Shown: piece by piece, positions 18,049 through 27,791 of the stretch
Position numbering within the stretch: position 1 is the first letter of the stretch
Layout of the letters: each line of letters begins with the position of its first letter
Assembly (NCBI RefSeq): GCF_014395425.1
Contig: NZ_CP060711.1
Location: 496,001-560,000 of the forward strand
Length of the DNA stretch: 64,000 nucleotides
From: Thermomonas brevis
GTDB lineage: Bacteria > Pseudomonadota > Gammaproteobacteria > Xanthomonadales > Xanthomonadaceae
Reading direction: 5' to 3'
Position numbers and translations under genes: made by a program
Notes under the pieces: model-generated
Told to the model about the DNA's origin: nothing
Seen by the model: only the letters and a program-made list of their open reading frames with translations
Databases searched by the model: none

Positions 18049-20148
18049 ATGGCCACAGGCAAAGACATCGCACTGCGACTGATGCTGGTCGCCGACCTCG
18101 TCAACGAAGCCGAAGCCCTGGTCAGCCGGCTGCGCAACGCCGGCACCGCGGTGCGCCCGCTGCGCCCGGAATCGCTGGACGAACTGGTGGACATGCTGGC
18201 CCGGCAGCCGGTGGACATGGTGGTGGCCGACTACGCCTCGGCGCTGCTGCCGTTCGAGCAGGTGGCGAAGGCGGTGATGGGCTGCGGCCGCGACGTGTCG
18301 CTGCTGGCCACGCTGGACGGCGTCACCGACGACATCCTCGAGAACGTGCAGGCGCTGGGCGCGCAGGCGGTGGCGCTGCGCGACCGCCCGCAGCAGTTCC
18401 TCAAGACCGTGCACGCCGAATGGCAGGCGCTGGAGTCGCGCCGCTCGCAGCGCCGGCTGGAAGCGCAGATGCGCGAGACCCAGCGCCGCTGCGACATGCT
18501 GATCGACTCCTCGCGCGAGCCCATCGCCTACATCCACGAGGGCATGCACATCCGCGCCAACCAGGCCTACCTGGAGATGTTCGGCTTCGAGTCGTTCGAG
18601 GATATCGAGGGCATGTCGCTGCTGGACCTGGTCGCGCCGGGCGACGTCACCGCGTTCAAGGCGCTGCTCAAGAGCCTGTCCAAGGGCGAGGAAGCGCCGC
18701 CGCGCTACGAGCTGACCGCGCACGACATCGACGGCAACGAGTTCCCGGCGGTGATGGAGTTCACCGCCGCGCAGTACCAGGGCGAGCACTGCCAGCAGGT
18801 GATCTTCCGCCACCAGGCCGCCGAGGTGGACCCGGAGCTGGCGCGCGAGGTCGAGGAACTGCGCCAGCGCGACCAGAGCACCGGCCTGCTCAACCGCCCC
18901 ACCTTCCTGCGCGTGCTGGAGGACGCGGTGGCCGAGGCCGCCCAGCGTCAGGCCCAGTACGGCCTGCTGCTGCTGGAGCCGGACAACTACCAGCGCATCC
19001 TCCACGAGATCGGGCTGGACTGCGCCGACGACCTGCTGGCCGCCATCGCCGAATGCATCCGCCAGGTGGTCGGCGACCAGCTCGCCGACGGCAGCGCGCA
19101 CGCCGCGCGCTTCAGCGAACACAGCTTCGCGGTGCTGGCGCGCGGCGACCACACCCAGACCGCCCGCCTGGCCGAGCGCATCCTCGCCGCGTTCGCCGCG
19201 CGGGTGTTCGAGGTCGGCGGCAGCTCCAGCACGATCACCGCCAGTATTGGTGGTGTGCAGATCGGCGAGAAGATCGCCAGCGTCACCCAGGTGCTGGCGA
19301 AGGCCAGCCAGTGCGTGCAGTCCTCGCTGGGCGTGGGCGGCAACCACGCCGAGGTGTTCGACCCCAGCGCCACCGACCGCGCCGAGGAGGAACGCATCCA
19401 GGCCTGGGTGGAGCGCCTGCACGATGCGCTGGACAACGACCGCTTCCTGCTCCACTACCAGCCGATCATCCACCTGCTGGGCGAACCGCGGGCGATGTAC
19501 GAGACCTACCTGCGGCTGGACACCGGCACCGGCGAGACTGTGACCCCGATGAGCTTCCTGCACATCGCCGAGGAACATGGCCTGCTGGGCCGGATCGACC
19601 GCTGGGTGATCGGCCACGCCATCGAAAAGCTGGGCGAGCGCAAGCGCGCCGGCAAGCCGGTGACGCTGCTGGTCAAGGTCACCCAGGCTTCGCTGCTGGA
19701 CGGCAGCCTGCCCGCCTTCATCGGCGAACAGCTGGCCGCGCACGGCGTGGACGGCGGCTCGCTGCTGGTGCAGGTGCCGGAATCCAAGGTATTCATCAAC
19801 CTGCGTGCGGCGCAGGACTTCGCCGCCGCCATCGGCAAGCATGGCTGCAAGCTGGTGCTGGAGCAGTTCGGCGCGGGGCTGGATTCGTTCCAGCTGCTGT
19901 CCCATTTCACGCCCGGCTACGTCAAGATCGACCGCAGCTTCATGGAAGACCTGGCGAAGAACGCGGCCAACCAGAACCGCGTGCGCGAGCTGTCGCAGAA
20001 GGCGCGCGACCTCGGCATCCTGACCATCGCCGAGTTCGTGCAGGACGCGGCCAGCATGAGCATCCTGTTCATGCAGGGACTCGACTACGCGGAAGGCAAC
20101 TTCCTGGCGGTGGCCGGCCCGGACATGAACTACGACTTCGACACCTGA
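18049..20148 (+). CDS. FimX/Filp-like degenerate GGDEF-EAL protein
   Basis: 699 residues with four domains: a receiver-like N-terminal domain (about 8-120, lacking a clear phospho-Asp context), a PAS domain (about 150-265), a GGDEF domain (about 275-440) and an EAL domain (about 450-695). Both catalytic motifs are broken: GGDEF reads SEHSF and EAL reads ETYLRL. This matches FimX of Pseudomonas and Filp of Xanthomonas, which bind cyclic di-GMP through the EAL domain and work with PilZ to control type IV pili. The protein should therefore be a cyclic di-GMP receptor, not an enzyme. It is 44 bp downstream of epmB. Confidence 0.85.
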   Translation: MATGKDIALRLMLVADLVNEAEALVSRLRNAGTAVRPLRPESLDELVDMLARQPVDMVVADYASALLPFEQVAKAVMGCGRDVSLLATLDGVTDDILENVQALGAQAVALRDRPQQFLKTVHAEWQALESRRSQRRLEAQMRETQRRCDMLIDSSREPIAYIHEGMHIRANQAYLEMFGFESFEDIEGMSLLDLVAPGDVTAFKALLKSLSKGEEAPPRYELTAHDIDGNEFPAVMEFTAAQYQGEHCQQVIFRHQAAEVDPELAREVEELRQRDQSTGLLNRPTFLRVLEDAVAEAAQRQAQYGLLLLEPDNYQRILHEIGLDCADDLLAAIAECIRQVVGDQLADGSAHAARFSEHSFAVLARGDHTQTARLAERILAAFAARVFEVGGSSSTITASIGGVQIGEKIASVTQVLAKASQCVQSSLGVGGNHAEVFDPSATDRAEEERIQAWVERLHDALDNDRFLLHYQPIIHLLGEPRAMYETYLRLDTGTGETVTPMSFLHIAEEHGLLGRIDRWVIGHAIEKLGERKRAGKPVTLLVKVTQASLLDGSLPAFIGEQLAAHGVDGGSLLVQVPESKVFINLRAAQDFAAAIGKHGCKLVLEQFGAGLDSFQLLSHFTPGYVKIDRSFMEDLAKNAANQNRVRELSQKARDLGILTIAEFVQDAASMSILFMQGLDYAEGNFLAVAGPDMNYDFDT

Positions 20149-20178
20149 CGCATCGCCATACGCGCGAAGCTTTTTCGA

Positions 20179-20242
20179 CGCGGATCGACGCGGAAGACGC
20201 GGATCAAGACGTTGGAATCGGCTCCATCCGCGTCGATCCGCG
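20179..20242. repeat. Inverted repeat downstream of the FimX-like gene
   Basis: Perfect 16-bp arms CGCGGATCGACGCGGA (20179-20194) and its reverse complement (20227-20242) enclose 32 bp. They lie between the convergent FimX-like gene and htpX. It probably belongs to a dispersed repeat family and may act as a terminator, although no T-run follows. Confidence 0.65.
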
Positions 20243-20278
20243 CCCAATGCCCTTCTTGCAGGCCGTCCTGCCTGCGCC

Positions 20279-21148
20279 TCAGCCGCCCTGCCGCAGCGCG
20301 GCGATGCGCTCCTCCAGCGGCGGATGGCTCATCAGCAGCCGCTGCAGGCCGTGCCCCACCCCGCCGCTGATGCCGAACGCCGCCACCTGCTTGGGCAGGG
20401 TGCTGGCGCCGTGCATCTGCGCCAGCCGTTCCAGCGCCGCCACCATCTTCTGGCGGCCGGCCAGCGCCGCGCCGCCGGCGTCGGCGCGGAACTCGCGGTG
20501 GCGCGAGAACCACATCGCGATCATCGAGGCGAACAGCCCGAACACCATCTCCAGCACGAACACGATGATGTAGTAGCCGAAGCCCGGCCCGCCGCTGTCG
20601 CGGTTGCCGCCGATCGCCCCGTCCACCACGCGGCCGACCACGCGCGCCAGCACGATCACGAAGGTGTTGAGCACGCCCTGCAGCAGCGCCATCGTCACCA
20701 TGTCGCCGTTGGCGACGTGGCTGACCTCGTGGCCCAGCACGGCCTCGGCCTCGTCGCGGTTCATCGCCCGCAGCAGGCCGGTGGACACCGCCACCAGCGC
20801 GTTGTTGCGGTTGGCGCCAGTGGCGAAGGCGTTGATTTCCGGCGCGTCGTAGATGGCGACCTCGGGCATGCCGATGCCGGCCGCCTCGGCCTGCCGGCGC
20901 ACGGTCGCCAGCAGCCACTGCTCGGCCTCGTTGCGCGGCTGCTCGATGACGCGGGCGCCGGTGGTGCGCTTGGCGATCCACTTCGACATCAGCAGCGAGA
21001 CGATCGAGCCGCCGAAGCCGAACAGCGCCGCCATCACCAGCAGCCCGTTGAACTGCTGCGGGTTCACCCCGAGGATGGACATCACGATGCTGACCAGCGC
21101 CAGCACCGCCAGGTTGGTCGCAAGGAACAAGGACACGCGCTTGAACAT
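20279..21148 (-). CDS. htpX: Membrane protease HtpX
   Basis: 289 residues from ATG at 21148 ([18 protein letters not shown]). Two N-terminal membrane helices are followed by the zinc motif HEVSH at 140-144 ([16 protein letters not shown]), then two more hydrophobic segments and the [13 protein letters not shown] stretch with the third ligand. HtpX (M48B) degrades damaged inner-membrane proteins and is usually under envelope-stress control. Length and topology are normal. Confidence 0.95.
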   Translation of the reverse strand: MFKRVSLFLATNLAVLALVSIVMSILGVNPQQFNGLLVMAALFGFGGSIVSLLMSKWIAKRTTGARVIEQPRNEAEQWLLATVRRQAEAAGIGMPEVAIYDAPEINAFATGANRNNALVAVSTGLLRAMNRDEAEAVLGHEVSHVANGDMVTMALLQGVLNTFVIVLARVVGRVVDGAIGGNRDSGGPGFGYYIIVFVLEMVFGLFASMIAMWFSRHREFRADAGGAALAGRQKMVAALERLAQMHGASTLPKQVAAFGISGGVGHGLQRLLMSHPPLEERIAALRQGG

Positions 21149-21243
21149 GGACAATTCCGCCGTTGCGTCGCCGCGCCGGATGCGCGGCCTGTTCCGGTAG
21201 TGTGGCCGCAGTGACGCCAATTCAATCCGGATCCCTGAACGCC

Positions 21244-22146
21244 ATGCCCGCCTATCGCGGCCGCTTCGCCCCGTCGCCCACCGGCCCGCTGCACGCCGGT
21301 TCGCTGCTGGCCGCGCTGGGCAGCTGGCTGCTGGCGCGGCAGGCCGGCGGGCAGTGGCTGGTGCGGATTGAGGACGTGGATCCGCCGCGCGAGGTCGCCG
21401 GCGCGGCGCAGGCGCAGTTGGCGACGCTGGCCGCGTTCGGCCTGCATCCGGACGGCGGCGTCGACTACCAGAGTGAGCGCGGCCACCTCTACTTGGCCGC
21501 GCTGGAGCGCCTGCTGGCCGACGGCCTCGCCTTCGAATGCCATTGCAGCCGCAGCGAGCTGGCGGCGGTCGGCGGCATCCACCGCCGCTGCGTGGCCGCG
21601 CAGCCGCGGCCCGATCCCGCCATCCGCCTGCGCGTGCCGGACGGCTGCGAGATCGCCTTCGACGACGCCGTGCACGGCCGCATCGTCCAGCGCGTGGACA
21701 CGGAGGTCGGCGATTTCGTCCTGCGCCGCAGCGACGGCCTATGGGCCTACCAGCTCGCGGTGGTGGTGGACGACGCCGAGCAGGGCATCACCGACGTGGT
21801 GCGCGGCGCCGACCTGCTGGACTCCACCCCGCGCCAGCGCCTGCTGCAGCGCGCGCTGGGCCTGCCGACGCCGCGCTACGCGCACCTGCCGCTGCTGCTG
21901 GGCGCGGACGGCCGGAAGCTGTCGAAATCGGAGGCGGCGCTGCCGGTGTCCCTCGACGATCCGCTAGCCACCTTGCGCCTGCTGTGGGCCTGCCTCGGGC
22001 AGGCGCCGCTGGCGGACGAACGGACGCGGACGACAGCGGAGTTCCTGCGCGAAGCCGTCGCCGCCTTTCACCTGGAACGCGTGCCGACGCGGGCGCCGCC
22101 GGTCTCCGCCGCAGCGCACAACGCAAATGCAAACAGCCGTGCCTAG
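21244..22146 (+). CDS. gluQ: Glutamyl-Q tRNA(Asp) synthetase
   Basis: 300 residues. The class I synthetase signature is [21 protein letters not shown], the zinc site is [10 protein letters not shown] through HRRC, and the second nucleotide motif is KLSKSEAA. It lacks the anticodon-binding domain of GluRS, as expected for GluQRS, which attaches glutamate to queuosine 34 of tRNA-Asp. Xanthomonadaceae often keep gluQ next to dksA, but here the two are 12 kb apart. Confidence 0.93.
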   Translation: MPAYRGRFAPSPTGPLHAGSLLAALGSWLLARQAGGQWLVRIEDVDPPREVAGAAQAQLATLAAFGLHPDGGVDYQSERGHLYLAALERLLADGLAFECHCSRSELAAVGGIHRRCVAAQPRPDPAIRLRVPDGCEIAFDDAVHGRIVQRVDTEVGDFVLRRSDGLWAYQLAVVVDDAEQGITDVVRGADLLDSTPRQRLLQRALGLPTPRYAHLPLLLGADGRKLSKSEAALPVSLDDPLATLRLLWACLGQAPLADERTRTTAEFLREAVAAFHLERVPTRAPPVSAAAHNANANSRA

Positions 22147-22195
22147 AATCGAAGCGAAGCGTCTTCCCCACCGCGCATTTCTCAAGGAGCAGTAC

Positions 22196-22936
22196 ATGAC
22201 TTCCAGGGTTGCACTGGTCACCGGCGGCACCGGCGGCATCGGCACCGCCATCGTCAAGCGCCTGGCCGGCATGGGCCACAAGGTCGCCACCAACTACCGC
22301 AACGAGGAGAAGGCGCGCGCCTGGCAGGAAAAGATGAAGGCGGACGGTTACGACGTCGCCATCGTCAAGGGCGACGTGACCTCGCCGCAGGAGGCCGAGG
22401 CGATGGTGCGCGAGGTCGAGGCGACGCTCGGCCCGATCGACATCCTGGTCAACAACGCCGGCATCACCCGCGACGGCACCTTCCACAAGATGAAGGCCGA
22501 CCAATGGGGCGACGTGATCAACACCAACCTCAACTCCTGCTTCAACGTCACCCGCCCGGTGATCGAGGGCATGCGCGAGCGCAAGTGGGGCCGGGTCATC
22601 CAGATCAGCTCGATCAACGGCCTAAAGGGGCAGTACGGGCAGGCCAACTACGCGGCGGCGAAGGCCGGCATGCACGGCTTCACCATTTCGCTGGCGCGCG
22701 AGAACGCCCGCAACGGCGTCACCGTCAACACCATCTCGCCCGGCTACATCGCCACCGACATGGTGATGGCGGTGCCGGAGGAAGTGCGCGCCAAGATCGT
22801 CGCCGACATCCCCACCGGCCGCCTCGGCACGCCGGAGGAGATCGCCTACGGCGTGGGCTTCCTGGCCGACGAGCAGGCCGGCTGGATCACCGGCTCCAAC
22901 CTCGACATCAATGGCGGGCACCACATGGGCTGGTAA
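22196..22936 (+). CDS. phbB: Acetoacetyl-CoA reductase
   Basis: 246 residues of the short-chain dehydrogenase family. The NADP motif is TGGTGGIG at 9-16, NNAG at 87-90, and the catalytic triad Ser139-Tyr152-Lys156 sits in SSINGLKGQYGQANYAAAKAG. The GQYGQ-NYAAAKAG context is specific to PhaB/PhbB rather than FabG. It makes (R)-3-hydroxybutyryl-CoA for polyhydroxybutyrate. AAGGAG lies nine bases before ATG. No phaA or phaC is adjacent. Confidence 0.9.
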   Translation: MTSRVALVTGGTGGIGTAIVKRLAGMGHKVATNYRNEEKARAWQEKMKADGYDVAIVKGDVTSPQEAEAMVREVEATLGPIDILVNNAGITRDGTFHKMKADQWGDVINTNLNSCFNVTRPVIEGMRERKWGRVIQISSINGLKGQYGQANYAAAKAGMHGFTISLARENARNGVTVNTISPGYIATDMVMAVPEEVRAKIVADIPTGRLGTPEEIAYGVGFLADEQAGWITGSNLDINGGHHMGW

Positions 22937-23059
22937 GGGGCGGCCACCACGCGTATGGCCTGCCGGACCGGAGGCCGATGCGCCGAGTGGTTACGGGAAC
23001 GCGGCGGGTATGCCACCATCGACGCGCTTTCCCTCCCAGCCCATCGCCATGGAGACGCC

Positions 23060-23512
23060 ATGTCCAATCCCGATCCCGCCAAGCCCGCTTCCGCACGTTC
23101 GTCCAACGCCGGGCGCTACCTGTTCCTGCTGATCCTCGGCCTGGTGGTCGGCGCGGTCGCCACGGTGATGCTGCTGCGCGCGCTGGAAGCCCGCAAGGAC
23201 CATTTCCCCGGCGCGCTGATGGAAGTGCAGGGCTGGCACATGGGCCAGCTCAAGGCGGCGATGGAGCAGAACCGCTGCAACGCCACCGACGTGCTGCCGC
23301 ATCTGCAGGCGCTGCGGACGATGGGCAATGATCTGGAACCGGCCTTCCCCGACCTGCGCGACGACGAGCGCTTCCGCACCGCCGCCGCGGCGATGCGGGC
23401 CGCCGCCGACAAGGCGATCGCGGCGCCGCCGCTGAGCTGCGAGAGTCTGGCGGCGACGATGAAATCGCTCGGCGATTCCTGCAAGGCCTGCCACCGCGAT
23501 TTCCGCGGCTGA
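23060..23512 (+). CDS. Membrane-anchored cytochrome c-type protein
   Basis: 150 residues. A single membrane helix (YLFLLILGLVVGAVATVMLL, about 20-39) anchors a small periplasmic domain. One heme-attachment motif CKACH is at 141-145, right at the C-terminus, as in cytochrome c'-like four-helix proteins. Two more Cys (in NRCNATD and LSCESL) are present. It may be an electron carrier or a gas-binding heme protein; the partner is unknown. Confidence 0.8.
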   Translation: MSNPDPAKPASARSSNAGRYLFLLILGLVVGAVATVMLLRALEARKDHFPGALMEVQGWHMGQLKAAMEQNRCNATDVLPHLQALRTMGNDLEPAFPDLRDDERFRTAAAAMRAAADKAIAAPPLSCESLAATMKSLGDSCKACHRDFRG

Positions 23513-23531
23513 ACCTCCGACCGGCACCGAA

Positions 23532-23562
23532 CGAAGGCCGCCTCCGGGCGGCCTTCGCTTTT
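23532..23562 (+). terminator. Terminator after the cytochrome gene
   Basis: Perfect 11-bp stem CGAAGGCCGCC/GGCGGCCTTCG with a TCCG loop, followed by CTTTT. Confidence 0.88.
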
Positions 23563-23731
23563 CCGGCCGGCGGCGAACGCGGCCCCGGCTTCACGCCGCA
23601 TCCACCTCGGTGAACTCCCTCTGAGCGCCGGCCGCCGGATCGGGCGAATGTCGGCCGCTGTTCATGCAGCGGAGCACAGGATCGGGGTGTCACGGCCCCG
23701 CCGCGATCATCCCCATCGAAGGAGAAAGAAC

Positions 23732-24205
23732 ATGGCCGTTCGCATCCCCACCCTCTTCGGCACCGCCGCGCTCGCCCTGGCGCTGGGCGCCGGCACCGGC
23801 TGCGCCAGCACCGCGCCGTCCAGCTACGGCAACGACTACGGCGGCGGTTACGGCAACCGCTACGGCAACACCTGCAGCAACTGCGGCACCGTCACCAGCA
23901 TCACCGTGGGCGGCGCGTCCGGCACCAAGGGCGCGGTCATCGGCGGCATCATCGGCGCGGTGGCCGGCCACGAGATTTCCTCGCACACCGGCGGCAGCAA
24001 GGGCAACCAGAACCTGTCCGCGGTGGCCGGCGCGGCCGCCGGCGCCGCTGCTGGCAACGCGATCCAGAAGAACCGCAGCGACGGTTACACCGTGCACGTG
24101 CGCATGGACGACGGCCGCACCACCACGGTGACGCAGATGAACGTCTCCGGCTTCCACGAGGGTTCGCGGGTCCGCATCGAAAACGGGCAGGCCTACCTGC
24201 AATAA
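23732..24205 (+). CDS. Glycine zipper 2TM lipoprotein (SlyB-like)
   Basis: 157 residues. The signal peptide ends in GTGCAS, a lipobox-like site. A Gly/Tyr/Asn-rich stretch follows, then the glycine zipper GTKGAVIGGIIGAVAGHEI and a second Gly/Ala helix, as in SlyB/OsmB-type outer-membrane lipoproteins. The C-terminal part (YTVHVRMDDGRTTTVTQ) forms the usual small beta domain. The family helps outer-membrane integrity under stress. GGAGAAAG precedes the start and a strong terminator follows. Confidence 0.88.
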   Translation: MAVRIPTLFGTAALALALGAGTGCASTAPSSYGNDYGGGYGNRYGNTCSNCGTVTSITVGGASGTKGAVIGGIIGAVAGHEISSHTGGSKGNQNLSAVAGAAAGAAAGNAIQKNRSDGYTVHVRMDDGRTTTVTQMNVSGFHEGSRVRIENGQAYLQ

Positions 24206-24224
24206 GCGCATCGCGGCTGCACCA

Positions 24225-24253
24225 CGAACGGCCCGCCCCCGGCGGGCCGTTCG
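24225..24253 (+). terminator. Terminator after the glycine zipper gene
   Basis: Perfect 13-bp stem CGAACGGCCCGCC/GGCGGGCCGTTCG with a CCC loop. No long T-run follows. Confidence 0.7.
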
Positions 24254-24299
24254 CGCGTCCGGCTGGCAGAATGGTTCGACACCCCGCATGCGAGGCGAC

Positions 24300-24800
24300 A
24301 TGGACCCGACCGCGCTGTACTACCTGATCGCCGCCCTGCTGGTGCTGGTGGGCCTGGCCGGCACCGTGCTGCCGGCGCTGCCCGGCCTGCCGCTGATGTT
24401 CGCCGGCATGCTGCTGGCGGCGTGGGCCGGCGACTTCCGGCACGTCGGCGCGCCGACGCTGGCCGTGCTGGCGGTGCTGACCCTGATATCCGTGGCGGTG
24501 GATTTCTGGGCCACCGCGCACGGCGCCAAGCGCGTCGGCGCCAGCCGGATGGCGATGCTCGGCGCCGCCATCGGCACGCTGTTCGGGATCTTCCTCGGCC
24601 TGCCCGGCCTGCTGCTCGGCCCGTTCGCCGGCGCGGTGGCCGGCGAACTGCTGCATCGGCGCAACCTGCAGGCGGACACGCTGGGCCACGCCGCCAAGGT
24701 CGGCGCCGGCACCTGGCTCGGCATCCTGCTCGGCACCGCGCTCAAGCTGGCGCTGGCGTTCGCGATGCTGGGGCTGTTCGCGCTGGCGTGGTGGCTGTAG
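24300..24800 (+). CDS. DUF456 membrane protein
   Basis: 166 residues, very hydrophobic, with about five membrane helices. LPALPGLPLMFAGMLLAAW and the Gly-rich GLPGLLLGPFAGAVAGELL are characteristic of DUF456, a family of unknown function with glycine-zipper-like repeats. ATG 24300 is preferred over the in-frame ATG at 24288 because GAGGCG precedes it at proper spacing. Confidence 0.82.
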   Translation: MDPTALYYLIAALLVLVGLAGTVLPALPGLPLMFAGMLLAAWAGDFRHVGAPTLAVLAVLTLISVAVDFWATAHGAKRVGASRMAMLGAAIGTLFGIFLGLPGLLLGPFAGAVAGELLHRRNLQADTLGHAAKVGAGTWLGILLGTALKLALAFAMLGLFALAWWL

Positions 24801-24825
24801 GCCGCCATGCCTTCCGAAAACCGGA

Positions 24826-25716
24826 TCAGCGCATGCCCGCGCCCGCGGTGGCGGCGCTTTCGCAGAACTTCGCGCGATAGTCGAGCGCCTTCGGCATCAG
24901 CGCCTCCAGCTGCTGGATGCGGGTGCCGGCGCTGGGGTGGGTGGAGGCGAATTCCGGCGGCGCGCCGCCGCCCGAGTTCTTGTCCATGCGCTCCCACAGC
25001 GGCACCGCCTGCCGCGGATCGAAGCAGGCGGCGGCGGCCAGCATCAGGCCCAGTTCATCGGCCTGGGTCTCCTGGCTGCGCGCGTACGGCAGCGCGCTGC
25101 CATAGCCGTAGGCCTGCATCACCGTCTGCAGCGTGCCCGAATCCATGCCGCTGGCCGCACCGGCCATCTGCCCGAGCTGTTCCAGCTTGCCGCGGGTCAT
25201 GCGCTGCGCGCCGTGGCGCAACAGGGCGTGGGCGATCTCGTGGCCCATCACCACCGCCATCGCATCGGCGTTCTGCGCCACCGGCAGCAGGCCGGTATAG
25301 ACCGCCATCTTGCCGCCGGGCAGGCAGAACGCGTTGACTTGCTCGGACTGCAGCACCGTCACCTTCCAGTCGAAGGACTTCTCGATGTGGCTGGCCTGCA
25401 GGCCGTGTTCGGCGGCCAGCGCGTCGGACACCGGCGGGATCTTGGCGATCAGCCGCTGCGCGATGGCCGCCACCTGCTGCGATGCCTGCGCATCGGCAGG
25501 AAGGGGGCGCTCCTGCTGCAGCACTTCCTGGTAGGCCTGCAGGCCGAGCGCCTTTTCCTGCTCCGGCGAGATGCTCCTGTCGATCACCACCGCCTGCCCG
25601 GTCAGCGGGTCGATGCTGCGGTTGGAGAACCAGTAGTAGGCCGCATAGGCGGCGAACGCGAGCAGCACCCAGATGCGCAGGCCGCCCCTGCGGTTTCCCA
25701 ACGGATTCTGGTTCAT
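24826..25716 (-). CDS. M48 family metalloprotease, membrane-anchored
   Basis: 296 residues. An N-terminal membrane helix (LRIWVLLAFAAYAAYYWF) is followed by a periplasmic M48C peptidase domain with the zinc motif HEIAH at 159-163 and the downstream ETQADELGL carrying the third ligand. It resembles YcaL/LoiP and BepA-type proteases that clear misfolded outer-membrane proteins. The C-terminal STHPSAGTRIQQLEALMP is also family-typical. Confidence 0.9.
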   Translation of the reverse strand: MNQNPLGNRRGGLRIWVLLAFAAYAAYYWFSNRSIDPLTGQAVVIDRSISPEQEKALGLQAYQEVLQQERPLPADAQASQQVAAIAQRLIAKIPPVSDALAAEHGLQASHIEKSFDWKVTVLQSEQVNAFCLPGGKMAVYTGLLPVAQNADAMAVVMGHEIAHALLRHGAQRMTRGKLEQLGQMAGAASGMDSGTLQTVMQAYGYGSALPYARSQETQADELGLMLAAAACFDPRQAVPLWERMDKNSGGGAPPEFASTHPSAGTRIQQLEALMPKALDYRAKFCESAATAGAGMR

Positions 25717-25861
25717 CGTGTCTTCCTCGTCCTGAGCGGATCGCCCGTTTCCAGGGGCAATACTAGAGCGTGCCATGGGGTTCCGCGTGCACGCCGGCCA
25801 GATCGGATCGCCGGAACCTGACGCCCTGCGCCACGGCTTCGCGGCATCGTCGGAAAGCGCC

Positions 25862-27700
25862 CTAGAGCTGCCGCACCAGCCGGAACCCCACCCGCGCGTT
25901 GGTGACGTCGACGCCGCCCGACATCCGCCAAGCCGAACGCGCCTGCGCCGGCGCGCTGGCCCAGGAGCCGCCGCGGTACATGCGGGTGCGGCAGCCCGGA
26001 TTCACCCAGGCCGCGCCGTTCGCCGGCGCGCGCCGGTAGCCCTTGTGCCAGCAGTCCGCCACCCATTCGCTGACGTTGCCGGCCATGTCGTACAGGCCGA
26101 ACGCGTTGGGCGCGAAGCTGCCGGCCGGCGCCGGCCCCCAGCGGCCGTCGCCGTAGCCGGGGAAGGCATTGCTCCAGCGTCGCCCCTGCGGCGACACGTC
26201 GCGGCCGCCGGCCAGGTTTTCCGACTCCGCCGGCGGCGCGCCGTTGCCCCAGGGATAGCGGCCCTGCACGCCCGCGCGCAGGGCGTATTCGAACTCCGCC
26301 TCGCTGGGCAGCCGGTAGTGCACGCCGGTCTGTTCCGACAGCCAGGCCGCGTAGGCCTCGGCGTCGCGCGCGGTGACGTGGATCACCGGCATGCCGTCGG
26401 CGGCCGGCCGGCCGTCGTAGCCGGAGCGCCAGTCGATGCCGCTGCCGCGCAGGAAGTTGCCGCTGCGCGCGTCGTAGGCCATCGAATGCCCGCGCTGGGT
26501 GGCGCGCGGCACGTAGCCGGTGGCCTCGACGAAGCGGCGGAACTGGCCGATCGTGATCTCGCGCCGGGTCATCGCGAAGCCGCGCTCGAAATCCACCCGG
26601 TGCCGCGGCTGTTCGTCCGCGCTGGCGTCCGGCTCGTCCGCCGCCGCGCCCATCAGGAAGCCGCCACGCGGCAGCACGCTCAGCTCCGGGCCGCGGCTGG
26701 CGTCGGGCATCTCGTCGGTGAACACCTGGCCGGGGCGGAACAGGCCGTAATGGCCGACCAGGTCGATGCGCTGGCGCAGCGCCACGCTGGCGGCGTCGCC
26801 GGGCAGCGCGATGCTCAGCATTTCGGCCAGCCGCTCGCGCGCGACCTGCAATCCGCCCGGATCGCCCAGCGCCATCAGCCCTTCGTCGCCCAGCCGGCGG
26901 ATGCGGTCGGCGCGCAGCACCTCGATGCGTTCGCGCGCCGCGGGAATGGTCTGCGTGTCGTGGCGGACCCGCTCCGCGCGTGCCAGCTCCAGATAGGCGC
27001 CGTTGAAATCGCCGGCCGCCGCCTTCGCCTGCGCGCCGACGATCAGCGCCGATTCGACCGCGGCGATGCCGCGCTGCGCGCGCGCCTGCGCCGGCCACAG
27101 CGCCTGCGCCTTGCGAAACAGTTCCAGCGCGCCGCCCGGCGCGTCCAGGTTGCCGGCGCGCATGGCCCGCTCGCCGGCCATGCCCAGTTCGAACGCCTGC
27201 CCCACCCGGTCCACCGCATCCAGGTATTCCCGCACCTCCGGCTGCGCCGGCCACAGCGTGCGCAGCACCGTGCCGTGGCGCTGGGCGTAGCGCAGCGAGG
27301 CCAGGTCCTCGTCCTCCGCCAGCGCCGTCCACGCCTGCGACAGCAGCGCGGCCTGCGCCTTCTCCAGCAGGTGCGCGTCCTGTTCGTTGCCCGGCTGCGC
27401 CTTCTGCAAGGCCAGCAGCAGCGGGATGGCCGAGTCCGCGGTCTCGAACAGGTCGCCCTTCGCCAGCGCCCGGCGCGCGGCGGCGCGGGCCTTCGACGGA
27501 CTGTCGACATGCACCTCGGGCAGCGTCCAGCTCAGCACCCCGGCCAGCGCGTCGTCGCCACTGATGCTCACCCGCCCTTCCTGCGCGGGCAGCCGTTCCT
27601 GCTTCGGCACCGGCACCCGCTCCAGCGCGGGCGCCGCCGGCTGCGGCTTGCAGCCCGCCAGCAGCACCAGCGCCACGATGAGGAAACCGCCTGCGCGCAA
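25862..27700 (-). CDS. FGE/SUMF1-like lipoprotein
   Basis: 612 residues from TTG at 27700, which has a GGGA-type ribosome site and gives a lipoprotein signal peptide ending in LLAGC. Residues 20 to about 340 are helical and TPR-like. The C-terminal 270 residues are a formylglycine-generating enzyme domain (PRGGFLMGAAADEPDASADEQ, GYVPRATQ, PVIHVTARDAEAYAAWLSE, LPSEAEFEYALRAG, NAFGLYDMAGNVSEWVADCW, YRGGSWASAPAQARSAWR, VGFRLVRQL). Without the Cys pair of true FGE it is probably not a sulfatase activator; relatives include PvdO and EgtB. A longer reading up to 27889 would overlap the divergent rnd gene and was rejected. Confidence 0.78.
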   Translation of the reverse strand: MRAGGFLIVALVLLAGCKPQPAAPALERVPVPKQERLPAQEGRVSISGDDALAGVLSWTLPEVHVDSPSKARAAARRALAKGDLFETADSAIPLLLALQKAQPGNEQDAHLLEKAQAALLSQAWTALAEDEDLASLRYAQRHGTVLRTLWPAQPEVREYLDAVDRVGQAFELGMAGERAMRAGNLDAPGGALELFRKAQALWPAQARAQRGIAAVESALIVGAQAKAAAGDFNGAYLELARAERVRHDTQTIPAARERIEVLRADRIRRLGDEGLMALGDPGGLQVARERLAEMLSIALPGDAASVALRQRIDLVGHYGLFRPGQVFTDEMPDASRGPELSVLPRGGFLMGAAADEPDASADEQPRHRVDFERGFAMTRREITIGQFRRFVEATGYVPRATQRGHSMAYDARSGNFLRGSGIDWRSGYDGRPAADGMPVIHVTARDAEAYAAWLSEQTGVHYRLPSEAEFEYALRAGVQGRYPWGNGAPPAESENLAGGRDVSPQGRRWSNAFPGYGDGRWGPAPAGSFAPNAFGLYDMAGNVSEWVADCWHKGYRRAPANGAAWVNPGCRTRMYRGGSWASAPAQARSAWRMSGGVDVTNARVGFRLVRQL

Positions 27701-27791
27701 ACCCTGCTCCCTGAATGCCGGCGACTGCCGGTCGATGACGTGAGGGCAACTTAGGACATGGGCCGGTGCCCGGCAACCGCATAATGTGCGG

